Below are positions 50,325 through 58,458 of a DNA stretch of 64,000 bases, piece after piece. Source of the DNA: Mesorhizobium sp. SARCC-RB16n (GTDB lineage Bacteria > Pseudomonadota > Alphaproteobacteria > Rhizobiales > Rhizobiaceae); NCBI RefSeq assembly GCF_008520305.1, contig NZ_ML703260.1:99281-163280 (forward strand), written 5' to 3'. Under the pieces are notes generated by a model. That model was not told the DNA's origin and made no database searches. It saw only the letters and a program-made list of their open reading frames with translations. The translations under genes and the position numbers were made by a program. Numbering within the stretch: position 1 is the first letter of the stretch; the number at the start of each line of letters is the position of its first letter.

Positions 50325-50354
50325 GCCGAGATCAAGAAGATGAGTGGTGGAGCG
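50325..50354 (+). repeat. Degenerate duplicate of the sdhB 3' end
   Basis: Bases 50325-50354 (GCCGAGATCAAGAAGATGAG, then TGGTGGAGCG) nearly repeat 50243-50271 of sdhB, with one substitution and one or two inserted bases. The matching part is noncoding here. It looks like a small tandem duplication of the C-terminal codons that has decayed. Confidence 0.6.
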
Positions 50355-50432
50355 AGGGGATAGTCCGGCTTAGGTTCATATGCGGCGATCCTTCGCGCTG
50401 TCCCGCCAACCTCGAAAGGATAGCCAATCTCA

Positions 50433-51062
50433 ATGAGCGATGACCTTCCCATCCTCTCTCCCGTCGAAGCGCGCGTGCTCGGTTGCCTGATCGAGAAGAA
50501 GGAACTGACGCCGGACGTCTATCCGCTGACGCTCAACGCAGCACTTGCCGCAGCCAACCAGAAGACGGCGCGCGAGCCTGTCATGGCGCTGGAGCAGACA
50601 GAGGTGCACCGGGCCCTGAAGCTGCTTGAGCAGAAGGGACTTGTGCGGCAGATGTTCGGTTCGCGCGTCGAACGCTACGAGCATCAGATGGCGCAGCGCT
50701 TCTCGCTGACCACGCCCCAGACCGCGTTACTCGGCCTGCTCCTGCTGCGCGGACCGCAGACGGCGCATGAGCTCTTGGCGCGCGCTGAGCGCATGACGCG
50801 GTTTTCGTCGATCGAAGACCTGCGCGCAGAACTCGACATGCTGATCGGCCGCCGGCCGCCGCTGATCCAAGAAATCCCGCGCGGGCCGGGCCAGCGCGAA
50901 GACCGCTACGTGCACCTGCTCTCTGGAGCCGTGGACGTTGCCGCGCTTTCGGCACACCGAAGCGTGCCGGCAATGCCTGCCTCCGACCTGGAAGCGCGGT
51001 TGGAAGCGCTGGAGCAGGAAGTCGCAGCCCTTCGTGCCCGGCTCGATGCGCTGGGCGGTTGA
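50433..51062 (+). CDS. yceH: YceH/UPF0502 family protein
   Basis: A 209-residue protein of the DUF480/YceH family: two winged-helix units followed by a coiled-coil C-terminus ([20 protein letters not shown]). Motifs [21 protein letters not shown] and [12 protein letters not shown] are diagnostic. It may be a transcription regulator, but no target is known. The 151-bp gap from sdhB contains the duplicate above. Confidence 0.9.
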   Translation: MSDDLPILSPVEARVLGCLIEKKELTPDVYPLTLNAALAAANQKTAREPVMALEQTEVHRALKLLEQKGLVRQMFGSRVERYEHQMAQRFSLTTPQTALLGLLLLRGPQTAHELLARAERMTRFSSIEDLRAELDMLIGRRPPLIQEIPRGPGQREDRYVHLLSGAVDVAALSAHRSVPAMPASDLEARLEALEQEVAALRARLDALGG

Positions 51063-51091
51063 GGCCGTCAATCCGAGACGTTGGCGGGACA

Positions 51092-51173
51092 GCGCCCACA
51101 TCTGTCCTGGCGGACATCTCTCCCATGAGGAAGGGGGAGATTGGATGGCGTGACCGCTTTCGCCAATCTCCAA
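51092..51173. repeat. Partial copy of the 3665-3905 repeat family
   Basis: The region resembles the right half of the element at 3665-3905 in reverse orientation. TCTGTCCTG, CGGACATCTC, GGGGGAGATTGGATG and CGCCAATCTCCAA all recur. Terminal repeats are eroded. It lies after yceH. Confidence 0.65.
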
Positions 51174-51178
51174 TGTTG

Positions 51179-51204
51179 AAACGCCGGCTCTGGGGCCGGC
51201 GTTT
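51179..51204. terminator. Terminator between yceH and the OsmC gene
   Basis: AAACGCCGGC (51179-51188) and GCCGGCGTTT (51195-51204) make a perfect 10-bp stem with a 6-base loop between convergent genes. A short T tract ends each arm. Confidence 0.75.
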
Positions 51205-51224
51205 GTCACTTCAGGCCACTCTGC

Positions 51225-51650
51225 TCAGCCGAGTCTGGCGTCGAGCGAAACCTTGATCGCGCCGAGCGCCTGGGAGACCGGGCATTCGGCCTTGGCCTTC
51301 TCGGCCAATTCCTTGAATTTCGCCGCATCGATGCCGGGCACCTTGCCGACGAGCGTGATGGCGCTGCCGGTGATGCCGGTGCCGGGGACCAGAGTCACCA
51401 CGGCCTTGGCGTCGAGCTCGGCCGCAGGCGTGCCGTTCTCGGCCAGGAAATGCGAGAGCTGCATGGCGTAGCAGCCGGCGTGCGCGGCGGCGATCAGTTC
51501 TTCCGGATTGGTGCCGGATTTGCCGCTTTCGTCCTCGAAGCGCGCCTTGAACGAATAGGGCGTACCCTTCAGGGTTCCGCTCTGCGTGTCGAGCGTGCCC
51601 TTGCCTTCTTTCAGATTGCCTTTCCAGACGGCGTTTGCGGTGCGGTCCAT
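51225..51650 (-). CDS. OsmC family peroxiredoxin
   Basis: A 141-residue OsmC-type protein. The two conserved cysteines appear in AAHAGCYAMQLSHFLAENG and AKAECPVSQALG, consistent with hydroperoxide reduction. The start at 51650 follows a GGAGGAC ribosome site; the longer frame upstream is not needed. It is convergent with yceH. Its role overlaps with the ohr gene at 36.9 kb, but the subfamily differs. Confidence 0.9.
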   Translation of the reverse strand: MDRTANAVWKGNLKEGKGTLDTQSGTLKGTPYSFKARFEDESGKSGTNPEELIAAAHAGCYAMQLSHFLAENGTPAAELDAKAVVTLVPGTGITGSAITLVGKVPGIDAAKFKELAEKAKAECPVSQALGAIKVSLDARLG

Positions 51651-51863
51651 GGAGTCCTCCTGGGTTGTCGTGAACTGTGCTGGGTAAGCCAGTGTCAAGC
51701 CAACTATAGCGCGGGTGTGCGCGAAGACCACTGCGCTGTTTGGACCACGGCACGATGACAGCCGCTTTCTTGCGGGAAAAAATAAGCGTGCAAAAATGTC
51801 GGCTTCCATCCGGGCCGGCCGTCCTGCGGGCGGCCACGGGATTGTGGCCGGATGGAGGTTCAC

Positions 51864-52091
51864 ATGGACAATCTATTTTTTGCGCTGTGGAAGAGGCCGG
51901 GCCGCAGGCCCGAGCGACAGGAAGACTTCTGGCTGGACCCGCCGGCGTCCGGCTTCGGCAGGTTGCTGGCGGCGGTTGCCATCATCGCGGTCGCGGCATG
52001 CCTTCTCGACCATGCGGCGGCGGTCGCGGGCAAGGCTGACATGGTTGTCGCCGCATCCTATGGTTTGTCACAGGAAGGGAACTCGAAATGA
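51864..52091 (+). CDS. Small single-pass membrane protein, coupled to a YCII gene
   Basis: A 75-residue protein: an aromatic, basic N-terminus (MDNLFFALWKRPGRRPERQE), a membrane helix (about residues 35-53) and a short tail. The ATG at 51864 follows GGAGGTTCAC. Its TGA overlaps the next start as ATGA, which argues that it is genuinely translated. No family recognised. Confidence 0.6.
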   Translation: MDNLFFALWKRPGRRPERQEDFWLDPPASGFGRLLAAVAIIAVAACLLDHAAAVAGKADMVVAASYGLSQEGNSK

Positions 52092-52444
52092 AATATGTCT
52101 GCCTGGTCTATGGTGAGGAAAAAGATCTTTACGCGCTCACCGCGGAGAGAGGGGCCAAGCTCGATGCCGACTCGCTGGCCTATGACAGGTCATTGGATCA
52201 ACAAGGCAAGCTGATCATCGCGCAGGCACTGCAATCGGTGAAGACAGCCAAGACCGTACGGAGGCGCAAGGGCAAGCAGCTGGTTACGGATGGCCCGTTC
52301 GCCGAGACCAAGGAACAATTGCTTGGTTTCGTCATGGTTGAGGCCGGCACTCTCGAGGAGGCGCTGGACATCGCCGCCGGCATTCCGCTGGCCGAACTCG
52401 GGACGATCGAGGTCCGGGCTATTTACGACGTACCGGGGTCGTAG
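52088..52444 (+). CDS. YCII-related DGPF-domain protein
   Basis: A 118-residue protein of the YCII/DGPF family. MKYVCLVYGEE at the N-terminus and TDGPFAETKEQLLGFVMVEA carry the family motifs. Such proteins are often encoded beside ECF sigma factors, but no sigma gene is seen here. It is coupled to the small membrane-protein gene upstream. The reaction is unknown. Confidence 0.85.
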   Translation: MKYVCLVYGEEKDLYALTAERGAKLDADSLAYDRSLDQQGKLIIAQALQSVKTAKTVRRRKGKQLVTDGPFAETKEQLLGFVMVEAGTLEEALDIAAGIPLAELGTIEVRAIYDVPGS

Positions 52445-52598
52445 GTGCGGATTGGCGACTGGGGTGGCGAATCGGCTTGTTTAACCGCCTAAGCTTCACC
52501 AGCCGCAAATTGAATTTTCTTCGCCAGAGGCAACTCGCGCGTGTTGAAGCAACGCGACAGTTCTCCTATCGTCGCCGGGATTTTCGGGGGATTTGGAC

Positions 52599-53126
52599 AT
52601 GCCTTTCCTGATTGCTGTCCTTGGCGTGCTTGGAGCGGCGGCGTTCTGGTGGTACCGGATGAAGGCGATGAACGACGCCGCGCGCGAGGTCGCCGACGTC
52701 GTCGGGCGCGTGCAGGGCAACATCAGGCGCAAGAAACTGCGCAAGCAGGCGGCACTCTCGCCGCTGACGGCGATCGACGATCCGGTTGTGGCCGCCGCGA
52801 CGCTGATTGCATCCATCGTCTCCGAGAATGGCCCTATCCTGCCGCAGCGCGAGGCCGTCATCCGGTCGGTGATTTCCGAGATCGCCGACAAGAAGAAGAC
52901 GGACGAGGCGGTGATCTACGCCAAATGGGCGGCGTCGCAGATCGATGACGCCACGGTCGTCATCGACAAGCTGGCGCCGTTCCTGCGCGAGCGTCTCGAC
53001 GTGGCCGAGCGAAACGATCTGCTGCAGATGGTGAACCGCGTCGCGCAAGGCGGCGAGCAGCGCCTGCAGATATCCGACCAGAGGATATTGCGCCTGCGCC
53101 AGAAGCTCGGCTTCGAGGTCAACTAA
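52599..53126 (+). CDS. TerB-like helical protein with N-terminal membrane anchor
   Basis: A 175-residue protein. A membrane helix (FLIAVLGVLGAAAFWWYRM) is followed by a basic linker and a helical domain from about residue 60. The pattern of acidic and hydrophobic residues (SENGPILPQREAVIRSVISE) resembles TerB-type domains. The match is by eye and only suggestive. The ATG at 52599 is preferred over TTG at 52593. Its stop codon shares bases with a downstream repeat. Confidence 0.6.
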   Translation: MPFLIAVLGVLGAAAFWWYRMKAMNDAAREVADVVGRVQGNIRRKKLRKQAALSPLTAIDDPVVAAATLIASIVSENGPILPQREAVIRSVISEIADKKKTDEAVIYAKWAASQIDDATVVIDKLAPFLRERLDVAERNDLLQMVNRVAQGGEQRLQISDQRILRLRQKLGFEVN

Positions 53127-53232
53127 TGCATGTCGCCCAAAAGTGACCTCGGTTTTGGGAAGACGACGACATGCATAAAAACAAAGACCTAAAGCGCGTC
53201 GCCTGAATCTGTTTCGAGGCGACGCGCTTTAG
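53126..53232. repeat. Dispersed repeat with two strong inverted repeats
   Basis: First stem: ATGCATGTCG (53126-53135) with CGACATGCAT (53167-53176), with internal CCCAAAA/TTTTGGG. Second stem: CTAAAGCGCGTCGCCT (53189-53204) with AGGCGACGCGCTTTAG (53217-53232), a perfect 16-bp match. I recall this unit as common in Mesorhizobium intergenic DNA. It may also end transcription of both convergent genes. Confidence 0.75.
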
Positions 53233-53246
53233 TCCGCGACAGGGGA

Positions 53247-54506
53247 TCAGATCGCCTCGCCCTTCAGCAGGCGCGGCGTGCCGGCAGATAGTCCCGACGC
53301 CTGGCGGATGAAGAACTCCTTCAGCCGTGGCATGCGTTCGACGAGGCCGAGGCCAATGTCGCGGACGGTGCGCAGCGGCGTGATGTCGTTGGAAAACAGC
53401 CGGTTCAGCACATCGGTCGTGATGCCCATCTGCACCGTGTCGAAACGGCGCCATTGCTGGTAGCGTTCCAGCACGTCGAGCGCGCCGATGTCCTGGCCGA
53501 GCCGGTCGGCTTCGACAATCACCTCGGCAAGTGCGGCCACATCCTTGAAGCCGAGATTGAGGCCCTGGCCGGCGATAGGATGGATGCCGTGGGCGGCATC
53601 GCCGGCAAGCGCGATGCGCGGCGCGACGAAAGCGCGCGCGATGGTCAGGCCGAGCGGCCAGGCGCGCGGCTTGTCGGCGACGCGGATTTCCCCGAGCTTC
53701 AGGCCGAAGCGCCGTTCGAGTTCATGTTCGAAGACGAGATCGTCGCCTTCCACGAGCGCTTTCGCATCTTCCGCCCGTTCGACCCAGACGATCGACGAGC
53801 GGTTGGTGCCGTCCTCGTCGGGTTTCAGCGGCAGCGTGGCGAAGGGGCCGGCGGGCAGGAAATGTTCTTCGGCGCGGCCGTTGTGCGGGCGTTCATGCGC
53901 CACGGTACAGACGATACCGGACTGGCCGTATTCCCACCTGACCGTCTTGATGCCGGCCATGTCGCGCAGTTTCGAATTGACCCCATCGGCGGCAACCAGC
54001 AGCCGCGCCGCCAGCGTGGCACCGTCGGCCAGATGCACCGTGATGCCGGCGCCATTGGTCTCAAAGCTTTGCACCGCGACGCCTTCGATGATGTCGATGC
54101 CGAGCTTTCCGGCCTTGGCCCGCAAGGCGCCGTTCAGCGCCCTGTTGGCGACCATATGCGCGAAGGGTTCGCCCGGCGCCACCTCGCCGCCGAAGGTCAG
54201 GAAGACCGGGCGCACCGGATCGGCGTTGCGTGAATCGGTGATGATCATCTCGGTGATCGCCTGCGCCTTGGGCGCGATTTCGGCCCAGACACCGAGCTGG
54301 TCGAGCATGCGGCAGGCGGCCGCGGCGATGGCAGAGGCGCGGCCATCCCTTTGCCAGGAACCGGCGGGCGCCGCGTCGACCAGCGCCACGGCAAGGCCCG
54401 GTCGCGCCTGCTTCAGCGAGACGGCGGCGGCCAGGCCGACATAGCCGGCGCCGGCGACGAGAACATCGAGCCCGGATCTGGTCTTGGCGTCCGCCTTACG
54501 TTCCAT
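53247..54506 (-). CDS. UbiH/UbiF/COQ6-family FAD-dependent hydroxylase
   Basis: A 419-residue flavin monooxygenase of ubiquinone synthesis. The FAD-binding GAGYVGLAAAV is near residue 22, and GDAAHGIHPIAGQGLNLGF is the diagnostic second motif. Which ring position it hydroxylates (UbiH, UbiF, UbiL or a related type) cannot be decided from sequence alone. The start at 54506 matches the family; the 72-codon extension upstream is rejected. Divergent from tesB. Confidence 0.9.
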   Translation of the reverse strand: MERKADAKTRSGLDVLVAGAGYVGLAAAVSLKQARPGLAVALVDAAPAGSWQRDGRASAIAAAACRMLDQLGVWAEIAPKAQAITEMIITDSRNADPVRPVFLTFGGEVAPGEPFAHMVANRALNGALRAKAGKLGIDIIEGVAVQSFETNGAGITVHLADGATLAARLLVAADGVNSKLRDMAGIKTVRWEYGQSGIVCTVAHERPHNGRAEEHFLPAGPFATLPLKPDEDGTNRSSIVWVERAEDAKALVEGDDLVFEHELERRFGLKLGEIRVADKPRAWPLGLTIARAFVAPRIALAGDAAHGIHPIAGQGLNLGFKDVAALAEVIVEADRLGQDIGALDVLERYQQWRRFDTVQMGITTDVLNRLFSNDITPLRTVRDIGLGLVERMPRLKEFFIRQASGLSAGTPRLLKGEAI

Positions 54507-54603
54507 TGTCTTGGCTCCTTGCGTGCCGACCGGGCTGCGCCCTTGACGGCTCGTTCTTCCTGTCGGAAACCGCCATAGCAATTTTGCGGCGAGGTCACAA
54601 AAC

Positions 54604-55464
54604 ATGACGGCGGCCATGGACGAGCTTCTGCGCATTCTCGACCTCGAGAGGCTGGAACACAATCTGTATCGTGGTCGCAGCCCCCAGGTGGAGTGGCAGC
54701 GCGTGTTCGGCGGCCAGACCATCGCGCAGGCGCTGGTGGCGGCGCAGCGGACGGTGGAGCCGGACCGCTTCGTGCATTCGCTGCACGGCTATTTCATGCG
54801 CCCGGGCGACATCAAGGTGCCGATCATCTACGAGGTCGACCGTATCCGCGACGGCGGGTCCTTCACCACGCGGCGCGTGCTGGCGATCCAGCACGGACAG
54901 GCGATCTTTTCATTGGAGGCTTCGTTCCAGGTCGACGAGAAGGGCCTCGAGCACCAGTTCGCACTGCCCGACGACGTGCCGCCACCGGAAGGGCTGAAGA
55001 CCCAGCGCGAACTGCTCGAAACGGCCGATAGGGTGCCGGAGGCGGTGCGACGCTTCTGGGCCCGCGAGCGGCCGTTGGAACTGAGGCCCGTCAATCTCCA
55101 GCACTATGAAAGCCGCGACAAGCTGCCGCCCCGGCAGAATGTCTGGATCCGGCTTGCCGGGCCGGTTCCCGACGATCGCGCGCTGCAGTCGGTGCTGCTC
55201 GCCTATCTCTCCGACATGACACTGCTCGACACCTCGACCTTCGCGCATGGGCGCGGCCTGTTCGATCCCGACATCCAGGCGGCCAGCCTCGACCATTCGA
55301 TGTGGTTCCACCGGCCGCATTCGCTCGACGGCTGGCTGCTCTATGCACAGGACAGTCCCTCGAGCTCGGGATCGCGGGGCTTCAGCCGCGGCACGCTCTA
55401 TGCCCGCGACGGCACGCTGATCGCCTCGATGGCCCAGGAAGGCCTGATCCGGCTCAAGCGTTGA
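54604..55464 (+). CDS. tesB: Acyl-CoA thioesterase II
   Basis: A double-hotdog thioesterase that hydrolyses medium- and long-chain acyl-CoA; 286 residues. Motifs VFGGQTIAQALVAAQRTV and DTSTFAHGRGLFDPDIQAASLDHSMWFHRP (in parts) are characteristic. It is transcribed alone, divergent from the ubiquinone hydroxylase gene. Confidence 0.94.
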   Translation: MTAAMDELLRILDLERLEHNLYRGRSPQVEWQRVFGGQTIAQALVAAQRTVEPDRFVHSLHGYFMRPGDIKVPIIYEVDRIRDGGSFTTRRVLAIQHGQAIFSLEASFQVDEKGLEHQFALPDDVPPPEGLKTQRELLETADRVPEAVRRFWARERPLELRPVNLQHYESRDKLPPRQNVWIRLAGPVPDDRALQSVLLAYLSDMTLLDTSTFAHGRGLFDPDIQAASLDHSMWFHRPHSLDGWLLYAQDSPSSSGSRGFSRGTLYARDGTLIASMAQEGLIRLKR

Positions 55465-55668
55465 GCATTTTGCGGGTCTTGTTTGAGCACGAGCTTTTCC
55501 AAAAACCGGGCTTCCCCTTTTTGGCCCACGTTCAAAGCCGGCAAAATAGGCAATTTCAAAAAACTGCATAATTTTTGAGCATATGATGCACCGCAGGCGC
55601 CAGCATCGGCAGGCCCCGGTCGCTCCAATCCCTTTGTTTACAACAGGTTAACACCCTGCTTCGGCACT

Positions 55669-55684
55669 TGGCACGGAGCTTGAA
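55669..55684 (+). promoter_or_regulatory. Sigma-54 promoter of glnK-amtB
   Basis: TGGCACG-GAGC-TTGAA fits the -24/-12 consensus (TGGCACG-N4-TTGCA) with one base off in the -12 part. It lies 82 bp before glnK. Nitrogen control by NtrC/sigma-54 is standard for this operon. I saw only weak NtrC half-sites upstream (TGCACC near 55585). Confidence 0.75.
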
Positions 55685-55760
55685 TCCTTGGGAGCACTCT
55701 CCGGCTCTTTGGGATCGGTGAAGTCGTGCAAACGCGGGGCACCGCAACAGCAAAGGGTGA

Positions 55761-56105
<345 letters not shown>

Positions 56106-56136
56106 GCGGCGAACACGTATTCCAATGGAGAGTTCA

Positions 56137-57492
56137 ATGAATATTCCTTCCACCTTGAAGACGACGGGAAGGGCAGCCCTCCTGGGCTCGCTCGCTCTCG
56201 CAGCGTTGGGCAGCGTCGCCGCCTTCGCGCAGGAAGCCGCACCTGCTGCCGCGGCTGCCGCGCCGGCTGCCACTCCGGCTCCGGTGCTCGATACCGGCAA
56301 CACTGCCTGGATGCTGACATCGACGGCGCTGGTGCTGATGATGACCATCCCGGGCCTGGCGCTGTTCTACGGCGGCATGGTGCGCAAGAAGAACGTGCTT
56401 GCCACGATCATGCAGAGCTTCGCCATCACCTGCCTGGTGACGGTGCTGTGGTTCATGTTCGGCTATTCGCTGGCCTTTTCCGACGGCGGCGGCATGAATG
56501 CCTATCTCGGCGGCTTCTCGAAATTCTTCCACCACGGCATCACGGTCTCGACGCTGTGGCTGCCGGGGGTGTCGAACATCCCTGAATTCGTCTTCTCGAT
56601 GTTCCAGATGACCTTCGCTATCATCACCCCGGCGCTGATCGCCGGCGCCTTTGCCGAGCGCATGAAGTTCTCGGCCCTGGTCATCTTCATGTCCCTGTGG
56701 CTGCTGATCGTCTATTGCCCAATCGCGCACTGGGTGTGGGGCGGCGGCTTCCTTGGTACGGCGGGCGTTCTCGACTTCGCCGGCGGCACGGTCGTTCACA
56801 TCAACGCCGGTGTCGCGGGCCTGGTCTGCGCGCTGGTCCTCGGCAAGCGCGAAGGCTACGGCACCACCAACATGGCGCCTCACAACCTGGTCCTCTCTGT
56901 CATCGGCGCCTCCCTACTGTGGGTTGGCTGGTTCGGTTTCAACGCCGGTTCGGAACTGGCGGCCGACGGTCTTGCTGGCGCTGCCATGATGAACACGCAG
57001 GTTGCCACCGCCGCGGCGGCGCTGGCCTGGATGTTCGCGGAATGGATCGTCGCCAAGAAGCCCTCCGTGCTCGGCATCATCTCTGGCGCTGTCGCCGGCC
57101 TCGTCGCGGTGACGCCGGCTTCGGGCTTCGTCAACCCGACCGGTGCCTTCATCATCGGCATCGTCGCCGGCGTGCTCTGCTACATCTCGGCGGTCAAGGT
57201 GAAGCACATGTTCGGCTATGATGACTCGCTCGACGCCTTCGGTGTCCATGGCGTCGGCGGCATCATCGGTGCGCTGCTCACCGGCGCGCTCGCCGATCCC
57301 GCGATCAACGCGCTCGGCAAGGGCGGCTCGGTCGTGACCCAGCTCTACGGCATCGTCTTCACCATCCTGTGGACGGCCATCGCCACCTTCGTCATCCTCT
57401 ACATCGTCAAGGCGCTGGTCGGCCTGCGTCCGACGACCCAGGAAGAGGTCGAAGGCCTCGACATCTCCCAGCATGGCGAAGTGGTGCCGTAA
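56137..57492 (+). CDS. amtB: Ammonium transporter
   Basis: A trimeric ammonium channel with 11 membrane helices; 451 residues including a signal-like N-terminus and an Ala/Pro segment. Amt signatures include ALFYGGMVRKKNVLAT, FDFAGGTVVHINAGVAGL-like sequence (LDFAGGTVVHINAGVAG) with the pore His, and DAFGVHGVGGIIGALLTG with the second. Start at 56137 follows GGAGAG. Coupled with glnK behind a sigma-54 promoter. Confidence 0.96.
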   Translation: MNIPSTLKTTGRAALLGSLALAALGSVAAFAQEAAPAAAAAAPAATPAPVLDTGNTAWMLTSTALVLMMTIPGLALFYGGMVRKKNVLATIMQSFAITCLVTVLWFMFGYSLAFSDGGGMNAYLGGFSKFFHHGITVSTLWLPGVSNIPEFVFSMFQMTFAIITPALIAGAFAERMKFSALVIFMSLWLLIVYCPIAHWVWGGGFLGTAGVLDFAGGTVVHINAGVAGLVCALVLGKREGYGTTNMAPHNLVLSVIGASLLWVGWFGFNAGSELAADGLAGAAMMNTQVATAAAALAWMFAEWIVAKKPSVLGIISGAVAGLVAVTPASGFVNPTGAFIIGIVAGVLCYISAVKVKHMFGYDDSLDAFGVHGVGGIIGALLTGALADPAINALGKGGSVVTQLYGIVFTILWTAIATFVILYIVKALVGLRPTTQEEVEGLDISQHGEVVP

Positions 57493-57547
57493 GGCATCCT
57501 TGCCAAGGGACCGGCGGAACCCTCCTCCCGCCGGTCCCATATCCCCA

Positions 57548-57659
57548 CGCAATTCCGGACGAAAAACCGCGAACGCACTTTTCCTGGAATTGCTCGATTT
57601 CTCTGTTTTTACGCAATTCCGGACGGAAAACCGCGAAAAGCACTTTTCCTGGAATTGCT
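57548..57659. repeat. Two tandem palindromic repeats downstream of amtB
   Basis: Two related units at 57548-57593 and 57612-57659 each run from GCAATTCC to GGAATTGC (perfect 8-bp arms) with inner GAAAA/TTTTC pairing. They share GGACG, AAAACCGCGAA and CACTTTTCCTGGAATTGC. They may fold as two hairpins in the 3' UTR. I recall such units dispersed in rhizobial genomes. Confidence 0.8.
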
Positions 57660-57706
57660 TTGAAAAAGCATCCCGTCGTGACGCTCCCGCAAGGAGTTCA
57701 CGCCTT

Positions 57707-57738
57707 GAGGCCCGGATCGCATCCGGGCCTCTTTTTTT
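57707..57738 (+). terminator. Strong intrinsic terminator after glnK-amtB
   Basis: GAGGCCCGGAT (57707-57717), loop CGC, ATCCGGGCCTC (57721-57731), then seven Ts. It is 215 bp after the amtB stop, beyond the two repeats. Confidence 0.93.
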
Positions 57739-57888
57739 GGCAATTCTTTCCGGTGAATATCAACTTCGCGCAGTCACGTTCGCGTGAAGAGGATTTTTGA
57801 GGAAACATCAACCACTCTGTCTCCGAATTGTGGAGGCGACCGTCGTTCTGACGCTCGTGTTTTTGAAACACAGGGAAGGAATTTTCTC

Positions 57889-58164
57889 ATGAACCTCAAG
57901 AATATCTGCCTCGGGGCACTCGCGCTTTCCATGGTCAGCGGCTTTGCATTAGCCGGCGCATTGGACGAGCCGGACAACATGGCGCCGTTCTTCACCGATT
58001 CCAGCATGAAAACCATGAAGCCGATGGCGGAATTCAAGGCAGCCTTCATGGCCATGCCGAAGGAGAAGCAGGACGCCATGGTGAAGGAATGCCAGGATGC
58101 GGCGATGAGCAAGCCGCACGCCGAGTTCTGCCAGAACGTTCATATGCTTGGCGGCGCAAACTAG
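57889..58164 (+). CDS. Small secreted Met-rich protein
   Basis: A 91-residue protein with a signal peptide (NICLGALALSMVSGFALAG). The mature part of about 70 residues has many Met residues (MKTMKPMAEFKAAFMAMP), two Cys and a His near the end. The ribosome site GGGAAGGA supports the ATG at 57889. No family recognised. Methionines and His could bind copper, but this is speculation. Confidence 0.7.
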   Translation: MNLKNICLGALALSMVSGFALAGALDEPDNMAPFFTDSSMKTMKPMAEFKAAFMAMPKEKQDAMVKECQDAAMSKPHAEFCQNVHMLGGAN

Positions 58165-58207
58165 GCCCCGGCCGACTTCTGAACCGTCCCGGGCAACGGG
58201 ACGAATG

Positions 58208-58230
58208 ATGGCGGGCCATGTGCCCGCCAT
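58208..58230 (+). terminator. Stem-loop after the small secreted gene
   Basis: ATGGCGGGC (58208-58216), loop CATGT, GCCCGCCAT (58222-58230). It is 44 bp past the stop. The T tract is poor. Confidence 0.6.
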
Positions 58231-58362
58231 TGTCGTTCTACGCCAGTTGGGGTGCCTGAGCGGGGCGCGAGTGCTATCGCTTGGCGGCGTGACCGCCGTC
58301 TGAGCGATGCGCCGATCCGGCATCGCACAATATGAAGGCATGAAGGCGCGGGATTGCCATGG

Positions 58363-58377
58363 TTAATGCGCCCTTAA
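58363..58377. promoter_or_regulatory. CtrA box upstream of ftsK
   Basis: TTAA-TGCGCCC-TTAA (58363-58377), extended symmetrically to GGTTAA and TTAACC, is an exact match to the CtrA consensus TTAA-N7-TTAA. It lies 82 bp before ftsK, a position suited to cell-cycle control. Confidence 0.65.
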
Positions 58378-58458
58378 CCTTCCCACGCCTAGTCTGGCGT
58401 CCGAATCTGCCGGAGTGCGTCATGCGCTCGGGCCAGGCAATCACTGACGGGGAAGAGC

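Noticed and set aside
57548-57659. Short CRISPR array
   Set aside because: Only two palindromic units with a short unlike gap and no cas genes.
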